From contig JADGPR010000007.1 in assembly GCA_017882335.1 (NCBI GenBank), positions 1 to 64,000 on the forward strand: 64,000 bases of DNA, read 5' to 3'. Within the stretch, counting starts at the first letter, position 1. Every line of letters begins with the position of its first letter. The stretch comes from Bacteroidales bacterium. Lineage in GTDB: Bacteria > Bacteroidota > Bacteroidia > Bacteroidales > FEN-979. The notes under the pieces were generated by a model, which did no database searches, was not told the DNA's origin, and saw only the letters and a list, made by a program, of their open reading frames with translations. Both the position numbers and the translations under genes were made by a program. Positions 59,996-64,000 of this stretch are shown here, piece after piece.

Positions 59996-60895
59996 ATGAA
60001 GCAACAACGCCAGGCTTATACTTATGCCCTGCTCGCGGTCCTCTGCTGGTCGACCATCGGTTCGGCCTTCAAGATCTCACTGCGATACCTGGATTTCCTG
60101 ACATTGCTGCTGTTTGCTTCTTTTGTAGCAACGGTAGTTCTTTTCATCATCCTGCTCTTCCAGGGGAAACTGAACCTGCTGAAGAAGCTTAAAAAAGAAA
60201 ATATTCTGAGTTCGGCTTTCCTGGGATTGCTGAATCCTTTTCTGTATTATGTCGTCCTTTTAAAGGCGTATGAACTTCTTCCTGCACAGGAGGCTGGGAC
60301 GCTGAACTACATCTGGCCCCTGGTGCTGGTACTTTTATCGATCCCGATGCTGCGGCAGAAGATCACGGGTTGGAGTATCCTGGCTATTCTTGTAAGTTTT
60401 TTCGGGATAATGCTCATTTCCACCCATGGACAACTCTTCACCTTGCGGTTTTCAAACCCGGTTGGGGTCCTCCTCGCCCTTGGCAGCGCAATCTTCTGGG
60501 CGCTATACTGGATCTTCAACATGAAGGATCGGCGGGAAGAGGTTTCCAAGCTCTTTCTGAACTTTTGTTTCGGGTTCTTCTATATCTTTCTGACCATTGC
60601 AATCCTTCGTTTCCTGGAATTGAACTGGAGCCGTTACCCGCTCCTGCCATGGCAGGGTATTGCTGGTTCTGTTTACCTGGGAATATTCGAGATGGGAGTT
60701 ACATTTATACTATGGATGATGGCATTGAAGCTTTCTTCCACCACCGCCAAGGTCTCTAATCTGATCTACCTCTCCCCTTTTGGTTCGCTAATCCTCATTC
60801 ATTTTTTTGTAGGAGAAGTCATTTTGCTTTCCACGGTGATTGGTTTGGTTTTTATCGTTGGAGGGATCATTCTGCAGCAATCCATCAAATCCTGA
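59996..60895 (+). CDS. EamA/DMT-family transporter
   Basis: YALLAVLCWSTIGSAFKISLRYLDFLTLLLFASF; multiple TMs with duplicated EamA pattern. Confidence 0.92.
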   Translation: MKQQRQAYTYALLAVLCWSTIGSAFKISLRYLDFLTLLLFASFVATVVLFIILLFQGKLNLLKKLKKENILSSAFLGLLNPFLYYVVLLKAYELLPAQEAGTLNYIWPLVLVLLSIPMLRQKITGWSILAILVSFFGIMLISTHGQLFTLRFSNPVGVLLALGSAIFWALYWIFNMKDRREEVSKLFLNFCFGFFYIFLTIAILRFLELNWSRYPLLPWQGIAGSVYLGIFEMGVTFILWMMALKLSSTTAKVSNLIYLSPFGSLILIHFFVGEVILLSTVIGLVFIVGGIILQQSIKS

Positions 60896-60947
60896 ATTCC
60901 TTCCGATCGGATAATACTGACGAAAAATCCGGCAACACTCAAATCCT

Positions 60948-60955
60948 TATCTTTG
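60948..60955 (+). promoter_or_regulatory. Bacteroidota -7 promoter element (TATCTTTG) 4 nt before the mtaB ATG
   Basis: tatctttg cagc ATG; suggests a leaderless transcript. Confidence 0.5.
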
Positions 60956-60959
60956 CAGC

Positions 60960-62240
60960 ATGGAACCTAGAAGCATTGCTTTTCATCATTTCGGCTGCAA
61001 GGTGAACTTTGCCGAGGCTTCTGCACTTTCCCGTCAATTTAAAGACAAAGGATTTCAGTTAAAGGATTTCAGGGAAATGGCTGATGTTTATGTGATCAGC
61101 ACCTGTGTGGTAACAGGTGTGGCAGAAAAAAAATGCAGGGCTGCCATCCGACAGGCACATCACCTGAACCCGGAAGCTAAAATTGCGGTGATCGGCTGTT
61201 TCCCCGAACTGATGCCGGATGAACTTGAAAAGATGGAGGGTGTCAGCCTGGTACTCGGGCATTCAGCCAAGTTTGCACTCAGCGAAGAAGTCGAACGGTT
61301 GTTCCATCATTCCGGCTATGACAATCCGGTTTTTCCTAAATCCACCGATTTTATTGCCTCCTGGTCCTACGGCGACCGCACCCGTTCTTTTGTTAAGATC
61401 CAGGATGGTTGTGATTATTATTGTTCGTATTGTACGATCCCGCTTGCCCGTGGTCACAGCCGGAGCGACACCATCGGAAACGTCATCGGCTATGCAAAAG
61501 AGGCGGTTCAGGCAGGGGTAAAAGAAATTGTTCTGACCGGCGTGAATATTGGTGATTTCGGAAGAGATACGAAAGAAACGTTTCTTGACCTGATTCGTGA
61601 ACTCGAGAAATTAAGTGAGGTTCCCAGGATCCGCGTCTCTTCCATTGAACCTGATCTTCTGAATGATGCGGTTATTGATCTGATAGCATCTTCTAAGAAG
61701 TTTATGCCTCATTTTCACATTCCCCTGCAATCAGGTTCCGACAAGATCTTAAAACTGATGAAACGGAAATACGACCGTGAATTTTTCGCCTCCAGGATTC
61801 ATAAGATCCGCGATCTTCTTCCGCTGGCCTGTATTGCAACCGATGTTATTGTTGGTTTTTCGGGAGAATCAGAAGAAGATTTCAGGGAAACTTATGATTT
61901 TATTGAAGGTCTTGAGCTTTCTTATCTTCATGTTTTTTCCTATTCAAGAAGAGAAAACACCCTCGCCGCCAGGATGGCTGAACCGGTCCAGGATAAGATC
62001 AAAAAACAACGAAGCAACCTGCTTCATCAATTATCGGAAAATAAAAAGAAAATATTTTACATGAAAAATAAAGGCCTTACAGCACATGTCTTGTTTGAAT
62101 CCGATAATTCCAATGGATTCATGCATGGCTTCACGGAGAATTACATCAAGGTGAAAACAAAGTTCGATCCCCGGCTTGTCAATCAGGTTGTCGCAGTGAC
62201 ATTGGATGTTTTAGCAGAGGAACTGTGTTTCTTAGTCTGA
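60960..62240 (+). CDS. mtaB: tRNA (N6-threonylcarbamoyladenosine37-C2) methylthiotransferase
   Basis: HHFGCKVNFAEASALSRQF; CDYYCSYCTIPLARGHSRS; EIVLTGVNIGDFG; HIPLQSGSDKILKLMKRKYDREFF. Confidence 0.93.
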   Translation: MEPRSIAFHHFGCKVNFAEASALSRQFKDKGFQLKDFREMADVYVISTCVVTGVAEKKCRAAIRQAHHLNPEAKIAVIGCFPELMPDELEKMEGVSLVLGHSAKFALSEEVERLFHHSGYDNPVFPKSTDFIASWSYGDRTRSFVKIQDGCDYYCSYCTIPLARGHSRSDTIGNVIGYAKEAVQAGVKEIVLTGVNIGDFGRDTKETFLDLIRELEKLSEVPRIRVSSIEPDLLNDAVIDLIASSKKFMPHFHIPLQSGSDKILKLMKRKYDREFFASRIHKIRDLLPLACIATDVIVGFSGESEEDFRETYDFIEGLELSYLHVFSYSRRENTLAARMAEPVQDKIKKQRSNLLHQLSENKKKIFYMKNKGLTAHVLFESDNSNGFMHGFTENYIKVKTKFDPRLVNQVVAVTLDVLAEELCFLV

Positions 62241-62257
62241 TGCCGGATGCAAATTAT

Positions 62258-62371
62258 CTGGCGAGTTGGTGAATTGGCGAGCTGGCGAGTAAATTATCTT
62301 TAAGAACTTTAAGAACTTTATGAACTTTATAACTCAATTTTTAATTCTTCATTCTTCATTATTAATTAGTT
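62258..62371. repeat. Composite 8-, 9- and 7-nt array between mtaB and lgt
   Basis: ctggcgag ttggtgaa ttggcgag ctggcgag / aactttaag aactttatg aactttata / attttta attcttc attcttc attatta. Confidence 0.85.
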
Positions 62372-62377
62372 GTTATT

Positions 62378-63535
62378 GTGTTTCCACGTATCTCTGACCT
62401 GATCAATTATCTCCTGGGCACTGACATCAGCCTTCCTGTTAACAGTTATGGTTTCATGCTGGCCATGGCATTCGTTTCCGGTGGATGTGTACTTTGGCTG
62501 GAACTCCGGAGAAAGGAGCGAAAGGGTGAGATTCCTTCCCAACAAAAAAAGGTATTAAAGGGAAGCCCGCCTGACCTGCCGAAATTATTTTTCCCCATTT
62601 TATTTGGGTTTATCCTTGGATGGAAAGGTATCGGGATCATCCTGGATTATGCAGAATTTTCACGGATGCCCAAAGATTATATCCTATCGGGAAAAGGAAG
62701 TATCGCAGGGGCTCTGCTTCTGGCAGTGCTGTTCGGAGGACTTACCTGGTTCCGGATGAAAAAGAAGCAACTGAAAAAGCCAGTTTGGATCGAAGAAACC
62801 ATTCATCCTTATGAGCTTACTGCAATGATCATTCTGGTAGCTGCTGTTTTCGGGATCATCGGTGCCAAGATTTTCGACATGATCGAGCACCTGGATGATC
62901 TGATCCAGTATCCTGTAAGTACTTTGCTCTCTTTCAGCGGTCTTACATTCTACGGCGGGTTGATCGTTGCAGCGTTTGCGGTTCTCTGGTATGCCAACCG
63001 GAACAAAATCCGGTATCCCCTGATGCTGGATGCAGCAGCACCGGGATTGATACTGGCTTATGCCATCGGGCGGATCGGGTGCCAGCTTTCCGGTGACGGA
63101 TGCTGGGGTTTGATAAATGCTGCACCAAAACCCGGCTGGATGGGTTTCCTTCCTGACTGGATCTGGTCATTCCGGTATCCCCATAATGTTATCGATGAAG
63201 GAATACAGATCACAAACTGTACCGGCCCTCATTGTCATATGCTGGTGATCCCGGTTTTTCCAACCCCGTTTTATGAAACTATTCTGGGACTGGTGATATT
63301 CGGTATCCTTTGGGGATTAAGGAAGAAGCTGACGGTTCCCGGGTACCTGTTTTGTATTTACCTGATCTTAAATGGATTTGAACGATTTTTCATCGAACGG
63401 ATCCGGATCAACAAAGTATATGATCTCCTCGGAATTCATCTGACACAAGCAGAGATCATTGCCATCATGCTGGTATTGATGGGAGGATTCGGATTTTGGT
63501 ACTTTAGAATTAAAAATGAAAAATTAATAATCTGA
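62378..63535 (+). CDS. lgt: Prolipoprotein diacylglyceryl transferase family protein (GTG start)
   Basis: SYGFMLAMAFVSG; FSGLTFYGGLIVAAFAVLWYANRNKI; LAYAIGRIGCQLSGDGCWG; TPFYETILGLVIFGILW; NGFERFFIERIRINKVYDLLGIHLTQAEIIAI. Confidence 0.9.
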   Translation: MFPRISDLINYLLGTDISLPVNSYGFMLAMAFVSGGCVLWLELRRKERKGEIPSQQKKVLKGSPPDLPKLFFPILFGFILGWKGIGIILDYAEFSRMPKDYILSGKGSIAGALLLAVLFGGLTWFRMKKKQLKKPVWIEETIHPYELTAMIILVAAVFGIIGAKIFDMIEHLDDLIQYPVSTLLSFSGLTFYGGLIVAAFAVLWYANRNKIRYPLMLDAAAPGLILAYAIGRIGCQLSGDGCWGLINAAPKPGWMGFLPDWIWSFRYPHNVIDEGIQITNCTGPHCHMLVIPVFPTPFYETILGLVIFGILWGLRKKLTVPGYLFCIYLILNGFERFFIERIRINKVYDLLGIHLTQAEIIAIMLVLMGGFGFWYFRIKNEKLII

Positions 63536-63596
63536 TTGCTGGATGCTGGATGCTGGATGCTGGATGCTGGATGCTGGATGCTGGTGAACTGGTGAG
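63532..63596. repeat. 7-nt array seeded at the lgt stop, passing into 8-nt units
   Basis: cTGAttg (ctggatg)x6 ctggtgaa ctggtgag. Confidence 0.9.
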
Positions 63597-63620
63597 TAAT
63601 AAAGAGAATGGTACTTTTAT

Positions 63621-63674
63621 AACTTTAAAAACTTTAAGAACTTTAAGAACTTTAAAAACTTTATGAACTTTATA
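63621..63674. repeat. 9-nt array running into the start of the next gene
   Basis: aactttaaa aactttaag aactttaag aactttaaa aactttATG aactttata. Confidence 0.9.
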
Positions 63675-64000
63675 GAACTGAAAAAGATAACTGAACAGGT
63701 TTGTGAACTAAGTAAACAGACTGCTGAATTTATTCACGAGGAAGTGGATAAGCTACGGACATCCGATATTGAGACAAAAAGCATTCATAATTTCGTTACT
63801 TATGTCGATAAGGTTTCCGAAGAGCGACTGGTGAAAGGGCTTTCGAAGATCATCCCGGGAACGGGTTTTATCGCTGAAGAGAGCCCGGAACTGGAAATGA
63901 AAGAATTGAACTGGGTGATTGACCCACTCGATGGCACTACGAATTTCATCCATGGTGTTCCGGTTTATTCGATCAGTATTGCCTTGATGAATAAAAAAGA
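63663..64000 (+). CDS. Inositol monophosphatase family protein (3' end outside window)
   Basis: FVTYVDKVSEERLVKGLSKIIPGTGFIAEES...NWVIDPLDGTTNFIHGVPVYSISIAL. Confidence 0.9.
   Translation, partial: MNFIELKKITEQVCELSKQTAEFIHEEVDKLRTSDIETKSIHNFVTYVDKVSEERLVKGLSKIIPGTGFIAEESPELEMKELNWVIDPLDGTTNFIHGVPVYSISIALMNKK

Overview
This is a 64-kb chromosomal segment of a Bacteroidota (Bacteroidales-like) genome. Supporting evidence: T9SS sorting domains, a short primary sigma factor, TAnnTTTG promoters, and gene content. Most of it is ordinary core genome: recA, rpsO-pnp, primary sigma factor, rpe, ligA, glmM, aroE, recR, nth, bcp, mtaB, lgt, DEAD helicase, M16 peptidase. There are several accessory or regulatory loci: an autoinhibited-class Fic protein; a probable SOS mutagenesis locus (XRE/S24 repressor, dinB, ORF6N, DnaE-type polymerase); hydG followed by two tandem TM1266-like proteins; an ECF sigma/DUF4097/DUF2807 operon; and T9SS cargo genes. 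I found no rRNA, tRNA, CRISPR array, prophage or intact IS.

The signal ordinary annotation does not explain is repeat structure. About 22 short-period tandem arrays have periods of 7, 8 or 9 nt. Within an array the unit sequence changes while the period stays in phase. The arrays share a common set of unit families and very often begin at, or run into, stop codons. They appear to have extended coding regions (ligA, dinB and SPFH C-termini, a dnaE linker). Other dispersed elements are also present: a ~300-bp repeat with an apparent empty/filled site for a 20-bp palindrome, a GC-rich palindrome inside the dnaE coding sequence, and CATTGCGAGG-type palindromes. All calls come from reading the sequence and supplied ORFs; no database search was run.
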